Positions 22,626 to 34,013 are shown, counted from the first letter of the stretch. The stretch is DNA of 64,000 bases from Piliocolobus tephrosceles (GCF_002776525.5 NC_045437.1:138276186-138340185); one strand, 5' to 3'. Notes: generated by a model from the sequence alone, not told the origin. Numbers and translations are program-made.

Positions 22626-23555
22626 CCAAAACCAGATGACTGCTTTGCCAATAAACAACCTACATGCTGCTTTAGACATGCCTGACAAATGTGAGAGCCT
22701 GTGTTTTCACAGACCGGTGCCTACACAAACCCAGTTATTCTTTTCTGCTAACCTGTGTGTAGCCTAGTTTACATAGCAGCCTCTCTGAACCTCATGGAGA
22801 TAACAATATTGGCTACTGCATAAGTGTGTGGTCTGGAATGTTAGAGAGAGAGAGGCCTTCGTGAAAGCCTGCCAATTTTAGAGATCTGATCACTTATCAT
22901 GATGCTTTCTTTGCCCAGAGTTTTAGACTTCATCATTTTTTCTGTCCCAATACTGCAAAATTTGTTGATCAGGAATTAATGCAGTGCAACAGAACTCTGC
23001 AGGGCATGCAGCTAGCACTGAAGAAGCCAAGGCTTACAACTCATGACACTTGGAGCCACTGACCACTAGGGGCCGTTGGTAAGCCACAGAAAGCTGGAAG
23101 GATGCCTACCTGTCAGGTTTTTAAAAATTACATTTCTTATATAAAAAGCTATCCGGACTCTCAAAAATCCAGCTCATGGTCCTTTTGTACGGAGGGATGG
23201 CTTTATTTTCTATAAAGGCTTTAGTCCCAATTCTTTCTGGGATTGAAGAGAAGGGAAGATGAGTCTTAACGAGCTCGGATCTAGTCAGTGAGGCACATGG
23301 TTGGTTGGTTGGCTGGGGTGGGGTTGGTGGGACTTGTGTGGCAGTATTTGCACAATCCTGAGAGATCCTCCACCTGCAAGAATTTCCCCAATACCCAGTG
23401 ACTTAAATCTCTTTTTGTCTTATTAACACTATGAACTTCTAAAGCCTGGTGATAAATACAGATATTCAGGATGGGACCATGTGTCAGACCACGATTAGAT
23501 GCTGTGATACAGAAAAAGGAGTCAGAGCACACCAAAGAAAAGCATGCAAAGATGG
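22626..23555. other. Unique DNA, no gene recognised
   Basis: A 103-codon minus frame (23281-23592) extends into the next MIR and is not credible. No other structure seen. Confidence 0.4.
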
Positions 23556-23755
23556 AGCTCCTAAAGGTGGGTTTGAATTCTAGCTCAGCCACTTATTAGC
23601 TGTGAAAACTTGGGCAAGTTACTTAATCCCTCTATGCTTCCATTTCCTTTGAAACCCCTATATCATAGGTTTGTTGCATGGGTTTAGTTAAATGAGAATG
23701 TATACAAAATTATACACACATAGAAAGTCTAAGCAATTTTTATTAGTTGTTATTC
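23556..23755 (+). mobile_element. MIR, sense
   Basis: 'GGGTTTGAATTCTAGCTCAG', 'CCACTTATTAGCTGTGAAAA' and 'GGGCAAGTTACTTAATCCC' are classic MIR core text. Confidence 0.75.
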
Positions 23756-23863
23756 TTCTTTTGTTGAGTGAAAGTAAGACTGGAATTCAAGGCTAGAGAG
23801 CAGACATGCTGTCAGGGGACTGGGGTTGAGGAAGCAAAATGAGGGTACAAGAAAACTTTAAAA

Positions 23864-24217
23864 CAGGGATCCCCAAACCCCAGGCCATGGATGGACTGGT
23901 ACCAGTCCATGACCTGTTAGGAAGTGGGCTGCATAGCAGGAGGTGAGCAGCAGGTGAGTGAGCATTACCGCCTGAGCTCCACCTCTTGTCAGACTAGTGG
24001 CAGCATTAGATTCTCATAGAAGTGCAAACCCTATTGTGAACTGAACACACGAGGGATCTAGATTGTGAGCTCTTTATGAGAATCTAATGCCTGATGATCT
24101 GAGGTGGAACAGTTTCATCCCCAAACCATCCCGACCCTGCCCCCCAACTCCTACCGTCAATGGAGAAATTATCTTACACGAAACCGGTTCCTGGTGCAAA
24201 AAGGTTGGGGGCCACTG
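23864..24217 (+). mobile_element. MER1B-type hAT-Charlie MITE (Charlie3 derivative)
   Basis: 354 bp from CAGGGATCCCCAAACCCC to AAGGTTGGGGGCCACTG, close to MER1B size. Internal 'GGTACCAGTCCATGACCTG', 'GATTCTCATAGAAGTGCAA' and 'CTGATGATCTGAGGTGGAAC' are diagnostic. Target duplications CTTTAAAA (23856-23863) and GTTTAAAA (24218-24225) match at 7 of 8. The 62-codon frame across it is not a gene. Confidence 0.88.
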
Positions 24218-24225
24218 GTTTAAAA

Positions 24226-24309
24226 GATGGAAGAAAGCCAAAGTAGATGTCTACAGTTCATTGAAGCCCAGATGAAATTCTTTTATGGTTTAATTGTAAG
24301 ATTTATACT

Positions 24310-24353
<44 letters not shown>

Positions 24354-24924
24354 GTTAGGGGTGTTAAAACTGTAGCTCAACTTTATATCCTAGATACCAG
24401 AGAACTTGTAAAGTCCTCTAGAGCTAGGACACCAGAGAAAAAACAGAACTAGAAAAATATCAATTGGTAGACAGAGATCAGGGGAAATGAAGAAGGCTAT
24501 GAGACTACACAACTCTGGGTCTCATACCAAGAGAAACAAAGCAAATTAGGGCACATCTGCAGGAAGGCGAGTGGCTTGGGAGGGTACACAAACAGCCCCT
24601 GGAGAGAAGGTGAAGAAACGTGGAATGTTCTACTGGAAAAAGATAAACACAAAGGAAATTTGATCCCTATCTTTGGAGCACTGAAAGACAGTAATGGGGA
24701 AATAGGAGAGACTGGCTGCCTTATATGTGGCCCCCAAAAGGTAGAGTTAGAACCAACGGGTGTCCAAGAGTTCAGAATCCCCTAAGGTTGTATCTCACCG
24801 TGCGTGTGTGTGTGTGTGTTTAGGTACACACTAAACAAATGTACATCGTTTAGGAAAAAAGGATTTAAAGCTTTCTTTATCAGATTTTCATGATTTCAAA
24901 AACTTAAGAACTCTTGATATAAAT
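24226..24924. other. Unique DNA flanking a (TG)n tract
   Basis: Contains (TG)21 at 24309-24350 and a shorter TG run near 24802-24819. No repeat family or gene recognised. Confidence 0.45.
24309..24350. repeat. (TG)21 microsatellite
   Basis: Perfect TG dinucleotide run of 42 bp; potential Z-DNA former and probably length-polymorphic. Confidence 0.95.
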
Positions 24925-25014
24925 AATAACAGCTAATATTTATCAAGCAATTACTAAGCACCAAGGTCTGGGCCAAGTCTTTACATAAGTTATTAAATCT
25001 TCACAAGAATCCTC
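24925..25014 (-). mobile_element. MIR fragment, antisense
   Basis: 'CTAATATTTATCAAGCAATT', 'CTTTACATAAGTTATTAAAT' and 'CTTCACAAGAATCCTCAAG' read as reverse-complement MIR tail. It abuts a sense MIR at about 25015. Confidence 0.6.
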
Positions 25015-25320
25015 AAGAGATGGAACAGCTGACTGTGAACACAGGCCTTGGAGCCAGCCTGCTTTAGTTTATATCTCAATTCTGTCATTAACTAGCTACA
25101 TAACCTCTGGCGACTCACTTTCTCACTTCCCTCATTATAAAATGGGAATAACAATAGCCATCTCAAAAGGTGTTGTGAGAATTAAATTAGTATTAGGGTA
25201 GTGCAAAAGTAATTGAGGTTTTTGGTATTGTAATAGCAAAAACTTTTGGTAATGTCAAAAACCACAATTACTTTTGCACCAACCTACTATATGTAAAGTT
25301 TTTGGACAGCATCTGACAAA
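25015..25320 (+). mobile_element. MIR, sense, split by MADE1
   Basis: Sense MIR text 'CATTAACTAGCTACATAACC', 'CCCTCATTATAAAATGGG' and 'GGTGTTGTGAGAATTAAATT' runs to the MADE1 insertion. It resumes after it with 'ATGTAAAGTTTTTGGACAGC', then decays. Confidence 0.7.
25193..25287. mobile_element. MADE1 mariner MITE, hairpin of the miR-548 class
   Basis: Palindromic MITE with arms TTAGGGTAGTGCAAAAGTAA and the matching TTACTTTTGCACCAACCTA. TA target duplications flank it at 25191-25192 and 25288-25289. It is 95 bp against about 80 bp for the consensus, because the loop has an extra AAAACTTTT-type segment. The stem GTGCAAAAGTAATTG pairs with CAATTACTTTTGCAC apart from a few mismatches elsewhere. 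MADE1 is the known source of the primate miR-548 genes; whether this locus is expressed is unknown. Confidence 0.93.
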
Positions 25321-25814
25321 TGGCATGCTTCCTAACTACTATTACTTTCTAACCATTAACACTCAATGGTGTGCTGGTCAATGTTAAAAACAAGCTCTTG
25401 AAAAGAAGAAAGAAAAGAGGATCTCTAAGTTGTAATGTTCGACCATTTCTGTAGTATAAATATTCCCACCTAGATCAATTTCAAGGTTGCAAAGTGAAGT
25501 CAACCAGCTCACAAAATTCCTAAGCAATTAACAGTTGGATCTCATGAGATAGTATGGGATAGCTCCAGCACACTATTACATTAAAGTTTTTTGTTACTCT
25601 CTTTCTTACTAAGTGCTGGCTGGAAATGGTTCCTTGGTTCCTGGAAGGAGCAGAATTTATGTAGAACTGAGAGAAGCAATGCACATATTCTGTTAGAAGA
25701 TGCAGGTTAGAGAAAGGAAGTATAAGAGAGTCCGGCAGGAGAACAAAAACCTGTTTGGGTCAAGCAACATTTCTGAAAATGATGGGCATGTTCTTTCTTG
25801 GGGTAAGAGGGAAT
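25321..25814. other. Unannotated spacer
   Basis: No repeat or gene recognised. Confidence 0.45.
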
Positions 25815-26035
25815 TAAGCAGCTACCATATACTAAGGGCTTATTACATGCAAACCTTCCTTGTTTCATTTAATTCTCACAACAGCCCTTTATGGTAGACG
25901 GTTGTACTTGCCACGATTCACAGAAGAGAAAAGGGGGCTCAAAGACATTAGGAAACTTTTCCAGGGACACAACGCAGGTGGGACAAGAGCTGAGAGTCGA
26001 GCTTAGCTAAGAGCCCAAGCCTGCATGACTAGAGC
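25815..26035 (-). mobile_element. MIR, antisense, nearly full length
   Basis: 'CTAAGGGCTTATTACATGCA', 'TTTAATTCTCACAACAGCCC', 'CACAGAAGAGAAAAGGGGGC' and 'GGAAACTTTTCCAGGGACAC' are the reverse complement of MIR. Confidence 0.72.
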
Positions 26036-26545
26036 CTGAAATCATTCCACTTTTCTATGCTTCTGCTTAAGCAACAGAGAAACATCCAGGGAAGGCCACT
26101 TGGGTTCACCCCCAGTGGAAAGGGGCATCCCCAAAACTCTGGGTAAATTCTATAGGCAGTGCATCAACTTTTACAATCTCTCCAGCAGTCCTGTTCCAGA
26201 AAGCCCTTTCATAGATGGGTCCTCCAAGCTTCTCCATGATCAGAAGGCTCCCTAGCCACCCAAATCTCCAAGACCTTTCTACTGCTGCCACCATGAGATT
26301 AGTCTCCCGGTGCTTCTCTGGGACTACCAGTATCTCATGTCCTTATCCTTCCAGAATCCCTCCTGACAATTAGTTTGGGTACCCAACTTGAGGTCATTTG
26401 GGATAGCTGCAATCGTGGAGTCATGTAGTCAAGTAATATAGGAAGACATGCAAAAATGCTGAGCCTTCAACCATCCCTGAAGGCACTTTCTTTCCTCTAG
26501 AGAGGCCATACAGGGTGTAATTCGTATGACAGATCCACAGTTACA
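26036..26545. other. Unannotated spacer
   Basis: No repeat or gene recognised; a 62-codon minus frame (26106-26294) has no recognisable features. Confidence 0.45.
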
Positions 26546-26770
26546 TTGCTCAGCTCCAATCATGGCTCTGTATTTGCTAATAATGTGACTTTGGGCAATT
26601 TATGTAACTTCCATGTGCCCAGTCTATTCAAATATGAAATAGATAACAATAGGGTCCTCTTCAAAGCACTATTGTGAGGAATCAATAAAATAACATGTAA
26701 AGGGGTCTAAAAGGGGGCTTAAATTGATGGTATAAACAGGTTTTACACTCAATAAATGTTAAGTATTATA
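26546..26770 (+). mobile_element. MIR, sense
   Basis: 'ATGTGACTTTGGGCAATTTA', 'CACTATTGTGAGGAATCAAT' and 'TACACTCAATAAATGTTAAG' follow the MIR consensus from the core to the tail. Confidence 0.7.
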
Positions 26771-27674
26771 GCTTGCTCATAGACCCATTTGCCAAATCCA
26801 TTTTTTGAAAAGGTATTGTCCCCCACATTCTGGAATTCTGGTCCTAGAACAATTTGACTTATTTTTATTTACCCAAAACCAGTTGTTAGTCTTTTGAAAA
26901 GTTAATGATCACTTTGAACAATGAAATCTATGTGCCTTCTATTGAGTGCAATATACATATGAAATATATGTATATATACATATAAAATATTCAGTGAAAT
27001 ATACCTATAAAAAATTTCAGGGGAGTGTCTTGGCCTTCTAAAGCCCATACTTGGCCATGCTCACAAAACTAAAATCCCCTGCCTTCCATTTAATAATGTC
27101 CATCCTTGACTTAACTCTCAGGGTGTTACTTCTTCCTGCTCCTTTCCTATTTTTACCTGTTTTCTTCAATTCTTCCTACATGCAAGGGTTTTCAGCCATT
27201 CCCTTCTTGCCTGCCTCCATCCCCTCATTAAGCAACATAGCTCCATAACCACTAAAAATAAAAATATTTGGGTCAACAATTTCAAGTATACATTGCCAGA
27301 GCTAAAAAAAAGTTGCAATATTATACAGGGAAGATCCTAAATTATCTTCTCCTCTAATAATTACAATTCCTCAGACTCTAATTTACATGCTATCTTATCA
27401 CATCTACTTCTACCATATCTGAAGCCATCTCTTAGTTCATAATAATACCTTCAAGTACAGGGCAAACTTGTTACTGGAGCTTATAGCATCTTTTCTGCTA
27501 TGAGAATATATCCACAATATCTCTTCCAAAGGTAGCACTTCATTGGGATCTATACTGAAATTCAGCAGGTACCCAGAGATAAAACATTGTTCCTATAAGC
27601 GATCAACATGTTTAATCAATGGAAAGAGCCTGGACTTCTTCCTGTCATGTAGAACTATATATATACTACATGTA
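26771..27674. other. Unique DNA with an AT-rich patch
   Basis: 26945-27010 is a TATATGTATATA-rich patch. The rest is unique, with no gene or repeat recognised. Confidence 0.4.
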
Positions 27675-27775
27675 AGACCTTAGGCAAGTGCCTCTGAGCC
27701 TTGCCTTAGTTATCTGTAAAATGGGAATATGAATAGGAGTAAGGGTGATGGTGAGTACTGGATAAGAAAGTGTGT
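27675..27775 (+). mobile_element. MIR fragment, sense
   Basis: 'AAGACCTTAGGCAAGTGCC' and 'GTTATCTGTAAAATGGGAAT' are the MIR core. Confidence 0.6.
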
Positions 27776-28679
27776 ATTTACCACCCAGGAGTCATTTATC
27801 AGTTAAACATCTATTAATTAAGAACTTACTATGAGTTGGCTGTCACATTGAGACTACGAATGCAACTATGAGATAGATGCATTGCATGCTCTCATGTTGC
27901 TTGCAATGTTTTCAGGAAAACAGATCTCAGCAACTGTACGTTAGAAGAATACACAGGATGTTCTAGGAACCCAGAGAAGGAACACTCAGAAAAAAACTTA
28001 GCACACAATAAGCACAATAGCAAATGTCAGTTCTCTTCCTCCCTTAGCTAACAGGTAGACAGAACTTCCAGTAACAAAACCAATAATCTTTTTACAGATA
28101 GTGGGTGCCCTAGACGGTAAGTTCTTGGTAATGCCTGTCTTCTCAGACACTAACAGGTGTTATCTCCCATCATCCATCCAAAAAAAGCAAGGGGAGGAAA
28201 TCCCCAAAGCTTCATTAGGCAGAGGAAAGACAGCCATTTAGAACAAATGAGTTGAGCCCAACTGTTCTCTCCATTCATTAGAAGCAGCCATTTTCCCTAC
28301 CTTGTGGCCAGGAAAGCAATAAGAAAGAAAACAGCCAGGAAAATTAATTAGGACCCAGATAATTTTAGTAAAATGTTATTAGAGGTCAGTGTAAATTGTG
28401 GGGAGGGGAAGATGTACAGCCTCTGGGACACCTAGTCCTGTTTTAACTGGATGGCTCAGGTCTAACTAGTCCAAAAAAACACCCACTGACTCCCAAGCAT
28501 TGCTTGTAGGGTTTATTTGCTTACAGTTGAATCACATTTCTTAGCCTTCTTCCTCCAACTTGCACCTTGCCCAATATCTGTTCCCATCCCACTTTTCTTA
28601 ATGACTCCCTGTCTTCCATTCCAGGGGCCCCTACCTGTAGCACATTTGTAGCACTTTCTCTGTTAGACAAGTGCCCAGA
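27776..28679. other. Mostly unique DNA
   Basis: 27800-27950 may hold an ancient L2/MIR-age remnant ('ATTAAGAACTTACTATGAG'). No gene recognised elsewhere. Confidence 0.4.
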
Positions 28680-28822
28680 ATTAGAAAGCAAAGAACAAGA
28701 ACCAGGCTTTTGGTCCCAGATTCTGCCACTAACCTACCATAACACTTTGGGCAAATCTATCCTCCTCACTTGGTCTCAGTTTTCTTATGTGTAAAATGGG
28801 AAAGCTGGAATTCATTATCTCT
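28680..28822 (+). mobile_element. MIR fragment, sense
   Basis: 'AGATTCTGCCACTAACCTAC', 'ACTTTGGGCAAATCTATCC' and 'TTATGTGTAAAATGGGAAAG' match the MIR core. Confidence 0.68.
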
Positions 28823-28989
28823 ATTATCTTTCTACTATTCTTTGATTCTTAAAAAAAAAGTGCATGCATGTCCTATGATTTCAATAAAACAGTTTTAATA
28901 GCTGATGAGTAAGCAACCTTACCTGACATTAAATAACAGGATGGTATTGCTTTATGTTTGCTCCCATTGAAAATTCAAATCCAAATGTT

Positions 28990-29337
28990 TTCATCCATTT
29001 TGTGCTGCTATAACAGAATGTCTAAGACTGGGATATTTATGAACAACAGAGACATATTTCTTGCAGTTCTTGAGGATGAAAAGTCCAAGGACAAGAGGCC
29101 ACACATCTGGTGAGGGCCTTCTTGCTGCATCATTTCATGGTAGAAGGCAGAAGGGCAAGAGAGGAAGAGATCAAACTCACAGTTTCAGTCTGTTTTATAA
29201 TCAGTGTTAATCCATTAATGAGGGTGGAGTTTTCATGACCTAACTACCTCCCATTAGACCCCACCTCTCAACACTGTTGTATTGGCGATTAAGTTTCCAA
29301 CAAAGAAATTTGAAAAACTACATTCAAACCATAACAC
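28990..29337 (-). mobile_element. MaLR-like LTR, antisense
   Basis: Reverse-complement LTR text: 'TTTTGTGCTGCTATAACAG', 'GCAGTTCTTGAGGATG', 'GGTGAGGGCCTTCTTGCTGC', 'AGACCCCACCTCTCAACAC', ending 'CATTCAAACCATAACACA'. It is a solo LTR of about 350 bp. Subfamily (MLT1/MST range) not fixed. Confidence 0.7.
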
Positions 29338-29489
29338 AAAGCTGACTTCTCTGCCAGCTATCTGATATGAGCTAGCTTTCTCTTTCGAGCTTCCCACTCA
29401 TCCTTCCACAGACCTGTCAACACCCCAGCTTTCCATCGCCTGTATGGCTGGATTAGTTCCCTACTTGGTGTAGCGTCTTATTCTTATAA

Positions 29490-29600
29490 AGGAAAGCAAG
29501 GCTGAGAAAACTTAATGGAATTGTTAAAGTCAGGTATCAATTAAGTGATAGTCTAAACTCAGACTCAAATCTAACCATCGCTTTTTTCACTATATTACAA
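29490..29600 (-). mobile_element. MIR fragment, antisense
   Basis: 'AGCAAGGCTGAGAAAACTTA' and 'AACTCAGACTCAAATCTAAC' resemble the reverse complement of the MIR core; heavily decayed. Confidence 0.45.
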
Positions 29601-30414
29601 TGCTCCTCTTAGACAGCATTAGACATTTCAAAACTGATACTTTGACATTTCAAAACTAACACTCTAACAGTCTAGGATGACAAGAGGGTGATACTAATTT
29701 AAAAATCACTAATGATTGCAGACTAAAAAATTCAGTAATGAATAAAAGTATAGGGAAAGACAAAAACCAGATACTTAAGGAAGGAAAACAAGCAATTTTT
29801 CTTTGGCTTCACCAAAGAAGGTGAAACCAACTCTAATGGAGCTAAATCAGCTCCTTGGCAATAGGAAAAAATATTGCAAACACAGTTTTGAGATTAAATT
29901 TTTAAAAAAGAGCAATGTAAGGATTTTTTCCTTCTCTTTTAGTTTTATTTGCTCTTTTATTAATATTCTATATTTCATACTTCCAGAAAAAACCTTCTAT
30001 TGCATAGTGAAAATAAATTGGTAATGTCAGCATTTTCTCTTCACAGCTGGGTCCCAGGTTTGTAATGTTTTCTCCCATAAAACCATAATCCCATAAAATT
30101 TAAGGTTATTAAGTTGCAGGTGAATAATTCATGAAGCAATTATAAAACATTTATGATGGAATATTATGAGCTTCCAAATAAAAGAAAACATTTGGGGTCG
30201 CCAAATTGACAAACTTTGGTGGCTGTGTTTAGATCTGCCCTGAGGGATTTACATGGGCCTTCTCTGCGCTTTGCAGCCTTGGACATTCAGAGATGGACTA
30301 AAGTCTCTCTAAGAGATTTCTGAAAGACACCTCAACAAATCAGTTGGCTGTTGTCACAATCAACTGAAGAGATGTAAGTATTGCCTGCTGATAATAATAA
30401 TGGTGAGAAGAACA
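29601..30414. other. Unannotated AT-rich stretch
   Basis: No repeat recognised; a 73-codon plus frame (29803-30024) is low-complexity (Ser/Phe-rich) and not convincing. Confidence 0.4.
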
Positions 30415-30638
30415 AAGCTTTAGAGAGAGTATACTCTGTGCTAGGCACTGTGAAAATCACTTTACATGCATTATGACACTAATCCTCACAATGGCCCTCT
30501 AAAATCAACATTACTCTTATCAGTCCCATTATTTTGACTATGAAACATGATCAACAAGCTTAATAACTTGCCAAATATCACATATGCAGCAAGTGGCTGA
30601 GCTGAGATTCAAACTCAAGCAATCTAACCCTTGAGCCG
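30415..30638 (-). mobile_element. MIR, antisense, ending at a young L1
   Basis: 'GTGCTAGGCACTGTGAAAAT', 'CTAATCCTCACAATGGCCC', 'CAAGTGGCTGAGCTGAGATT' and 'CAAACTCAAGCAATC' are reverse-complement MIR. The L1 tail starts immediately after it. Confidence 0.75.
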
Positions 30639-30646
30639 CTACTCTT

Positions 30647-31223
30647 TTTTTTTTTTTTGATGTTATTTTTTTTATTATCTTTTTATTATTTTTTATTTTT
30701 TTTATTATACTTTAAGTTCTAGGGTACATGTGCATAACGTGCAGGTTTGTTACATATGTATACATGTGCCATGTTGGTGTGCTGCACCCATCAACTCGTC
30801 AGCACCCATCAATTCATCATTTATATCAGGTATAACTCCCCAATGCAATCCCTCCCCCCTCCCCCCTCCCCATGACAGGCCCCATTGTGTGATGTTCCCC
30901 TTCCCGAGTCCAAGTGAGCTCATTGTTCAGTTCCCACCTATGAGTGAGAACATGCGGTGTTTGGTTTTCCCTTCTTGTGATAGTTTGCTAAGAATGATGG
31001 TTTCCAGCTGCATCCATGTCCCTACAAAGGACGCAAACTCATCCTTTTTTATGGCTGCATAGTATTCCATGGTGTATATGTGCCACATTTTCTTAATCCA
31101 GTCTGTCACTGATGGACATTTGGGTTGATTCCAAGTCTTTGCTATTGTGAATAGTGCCGCAATAAACATACGTGTGCATGTGTCTTTGTAGTAGAATAAT
31201 TTATAATCCTTTGGGTATATACC
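30647..31223 (-). mobile_element. Young 5'-truncated L1 tail, antisense
   Basis: About 0.58 kb of L1 3' end (end of ORF2 plus 3' UTR) with an interrupted T-rich tail at 30647-30708. The flanks CTACTCTT at 30639-30646 and 31224-31231 are identical. The body from about 30708 to 31163 differs from 9742-10199 at only about five positions seen by eye, so both derive from the same young subfamily. The 110-codon frame over it is L1 antisense. Confidence 0.93.
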
Positions 31224-31309
31224 CTACTCTTAATCACAGTGATGTACAGCCAGGCAAGACAAGGGCTGGAGAATGAGGAATTAGGACGTCACTAATGTAT
31301 CATTTACAC

Positions 31310-31505
31310 ACAGTTTTTCCTATTCATCAAGGACTTTTTATATGTATTATTCCATCTTCACAGTCTTCTGCAGCATTATTGTTGGGTATTATTGGACGGA
31401 CGTTATTGTCTCAATTTTGCAGATGAGTAAACTGAAGTCCAGAAAAGTTAAGTGACCCAGTTAAGCTCACATAGCAAGTCAGTAAAGGAACCATAACTAT
31501 AGCTT
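31310..31505 (-). mobile_element. MIR, antisense
   Basis: 'TTATATGTATTATTCCATCT', 'GCAGATGAGTAAACTGAAGT' and 'AAGTTAAGTGACCCAGTTAA' are reverse-complement MIR. Confidence 0.7.
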
Positions 31506-32489
31506 GAAGGCTTAATTCTATTATGTATCCAGCATAAAATAACAGAGCTAGAGAAGAGTTTCCTTGCCAAACCTCCCATTCAATATAGCATCTCTGAAGA
31601 CAGATCTCCCAAGTTCTATTTGAGCACCCCCAGTTATAACAACCTCCTTAATTAGTGCAAAAATGCCTTCCAATGTTGTGAAATTCTGAAAGGCTTTTTA
31701 TCCTGTCAGTATTTATCTCCTTACAACAGACTATTGTTTCATCTAGAAAGATATAAATCTTCTCCCTTCTCCTTTCTGCAGTCACATACCACTTCCTCAT
31801 AGCAGGGTCTTCTCCCATCACTTTCAGCTTAACATCTTTACCCTGCAAACTTCAATTATTCTTTATATCCCATGTGTTTTTAACTTATCTTCCTTCTTGT
31901 CTCCCTGGATGTGCCCCACCATGTTAATGCTTCCTTCCAAACAAAATTGAAATTTATCTCCAGTGACATGTTTGGAGCTGAGTACTCTCTCCCTCCTACA
32001 TGGAACTGTGACCATCCTTCCCTCTATTGATAGAAGTGAATCTAGCTCCAATCCCATTAACTATTGTCTCAATGTACTAATGTGAAGTAGCTACCCTATG
32101 TCAAAGATTTTTTGTTTGAATTGCTATCAAACTAAGTTACCTTTATCACATCTCTCCTCTGTGCATACTCACTTCATCTCCTGCAGCATATGGTAACTTC
32201 AAAACATCTTTCAGCACAGGCAGAAATGGAATTCCCAACACCATCCATTTATCTGCATTTGCTCTGCAACACTGAGCAGTGAGCATGGCCTGAGCCTCTG
32301 AGGATGCTCAAAGTAGTCCAAGGAGATGGAAGAGAAAATGTCCACTGAGGGACAGGATGAATAATTCTCTCTGATGGAAGATAACTCTGTTCTATTAGAT
32401 TCTCAACATGATGTGGCTATGTTTCAGGGGCCAGTATCTGATCATTGCCTCCATGCTATAGTGATGGTCCATCTACTCTTCAGGACTGA
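31506..32489. other. Unique DNA, no gene recognised
   Basis: About 1 kb without recognisable repeats. Minus frames at 31648-31848 and 31863-32057 show no family resemblance. Confidence 0.4.
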
Positions 32490-32745
32490 GAGGGATCTTA
32501 AGGACATCTTATCCAATCCCCTCAGTCTAATAGCAAGCTGAGGCCCAGAGGAAAGAAAGAACTTGCCCAATCAGTGCTAAAGGTGGTACTCAATCTCAGA
32601 AGTCAGGGATCCAAAGCTCTCTCTACTACATCAGAATGTTAGAGATCATTTAGTCCAACACTGCATTTATAGTTGGGCAAACTGGGGCACAAAGAGAAAA
32701 GGTTTTCCAGCTCAGGAGTGCTCAGAGCAAGGACAACACAGGTTT
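32490..32745 (-). mobile_element. Two degenerate MIR-like fragments, antisense
   Basis: 32519-32620 ('AAGCTGAGGCCCAGAGGAAA', 'GAACTTGCCCAATCAGTGC') and 32640-32720 ('TAGTTGGGCAAACTGGGGCA') both follow the reverse-complement MIR core pattern. Confidence 0.45.
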
Positions 32746-32974
32746 TGTTACCAATGTTTTTCACTGAAGAAAAAATAAAATGTTATTTCCTGCATTTCTG
32801 TGCTGGGTGAGGGCACCCAGTCCATATTACTGACAATAATGCCCACATGGTTTAACTTCTTCCTTCAGTACCACAGGCATCTTGCAAGAAGAGCCAGATC
32901 TCATCTTGACCATATCACCTCTACATGTTTCCCAATAAAAATAGACACGCTAGATTCTCTAGGTCATGCTGGTA

Positions 32975-33195
32975 GAGTCAGGTTTCTCTACTAAATACTG
33001 TTACAGAGCCACACTCGTTCACAATGCTCACCTCTATCTATGATTGTTCAGCAACTGGTATGCTGCTTTGATTCACGCTTGTCTCCCCTGTCAGCCCACA
33101 GTTCCAGGAGGGCAGGAAGTGGGTCCTTTTCAAGACAACAGTGGATTCCCAGCATTCAGCACAGTGCTTGACTTATATCAGCAAACATCTGTCAA
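32975..33195 (+). repeat. Dispersed duplication, copy A (of 35579-35817)
   Basis: From GAGTCAGGTTTCTCTACTAA to CAAACATCTGTCAA this block is nearly identical to 35579-35817, in the same orientation, 2.6 kb away. Flanking DNA is unrelated on both sides, and there is no tail or target duplication. Copy B continues into an L2 3' end at its right edge while copy A does not, so copy A is probably the derived insertion. Copy A has GTGGGTCCTTTTCAAG where copy B has an internal duplication. Confidence 0.85.
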
Positions 33196-33401
33196 ACAGT
33201 CTCAGTATATGAGACTACCAGGGAATGGAATTTTAAGTCAAAGTAGAAATGACAGGGAATTCCAAATGCATTCTCAGTCAGCAACTTCTGTCTGATCATC
33301 AATGACACTGGCCTAAGAATTCACTCCAGTCAGTCTCACACAGAAAGCCCAAAGATGAGTACTCTCTAAACAATTCCATCAATGAAAGCCACCATAAGCA
33401 C

Positions 33402-33474
33402 ACTCAATTGTCAATATTCTGCAAATACTCAATTGCCAATATTCTGCAAATACTCAATTGCCAATATTCTTCAA
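33402..33474. repeat. 25-bp tandem repeat, about 3 units
   Basis: Units start at 33402, 33427 and 33452, each beginning ACTCAATTG(T/C)CAATATTCT. The first two are 25 bp and differ by one base; the third diverges after TTCT. Confidence 0.9.
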
Positions 33475-33963
33475 GCAAAATTTTATTATCCATTCTCTGC
33501 AGGCAACACATTGTTACCAGCCCCCTATCATGAATGCCCATTTTTCTACCTGTTTTGTGCCTCATGTGAGAATAATCTGTATCTCCAGGCAGAATTGCAT
33601 CACTATGCCTAGGAGTTAGCCATAGGATGCTGTTGAATAAAGCAAAGAAGGATGAACAGGTGTCAGTGGGGAAACTCTATACAGGAGAGGTTTAGGATGA
33701 TAATCTTCCCAGGAACTTGTCTCAAACTATTCTTCTTATCTGGATTGTGCATGGCTAGTATTTTTTAAATAGCAAAGATTTTCTTAAAAGATGCCTTCTT
33801 TCATGTTTTTAAAGTTCAGGAAATATCTTCAATTATTCACATGGAAATAGTATTAATTTGACATGAGTTGAGTAAGTATGGTGGGAGTCCAAGAGATGGA
33901 AGCTCACCTCAACCTCCCTCACTGCCACCATCAGGTGCAGACCTCTAAGGCAACAAAAACAAC

Positions 33964-34011
<48 letters not shown>

Positions 34012-34013
34012 AA
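33964..34013. repeat. (AAAT)n microsatellite
   Basis: About 50 bp of AAAT repeats with a final slip to AATAATAAAT. No adjoining Alu or L1 was recognised, so it may be a free-standing microsatellite. Confidence 0.92.

Noticed and set aside
30730..31062. 110-codon ORF repeated almost exactly at 9764-10129
   Set aside because: Both are antisense readings of the same L1 3' end; the similarity reflects L1 copies, not a gene family.
33402..33474. CRISPR-like direct repeats
   Set aside because: The units are directly contiguous without unique spacers and the genome is primate; it is a simple tandem repeat.
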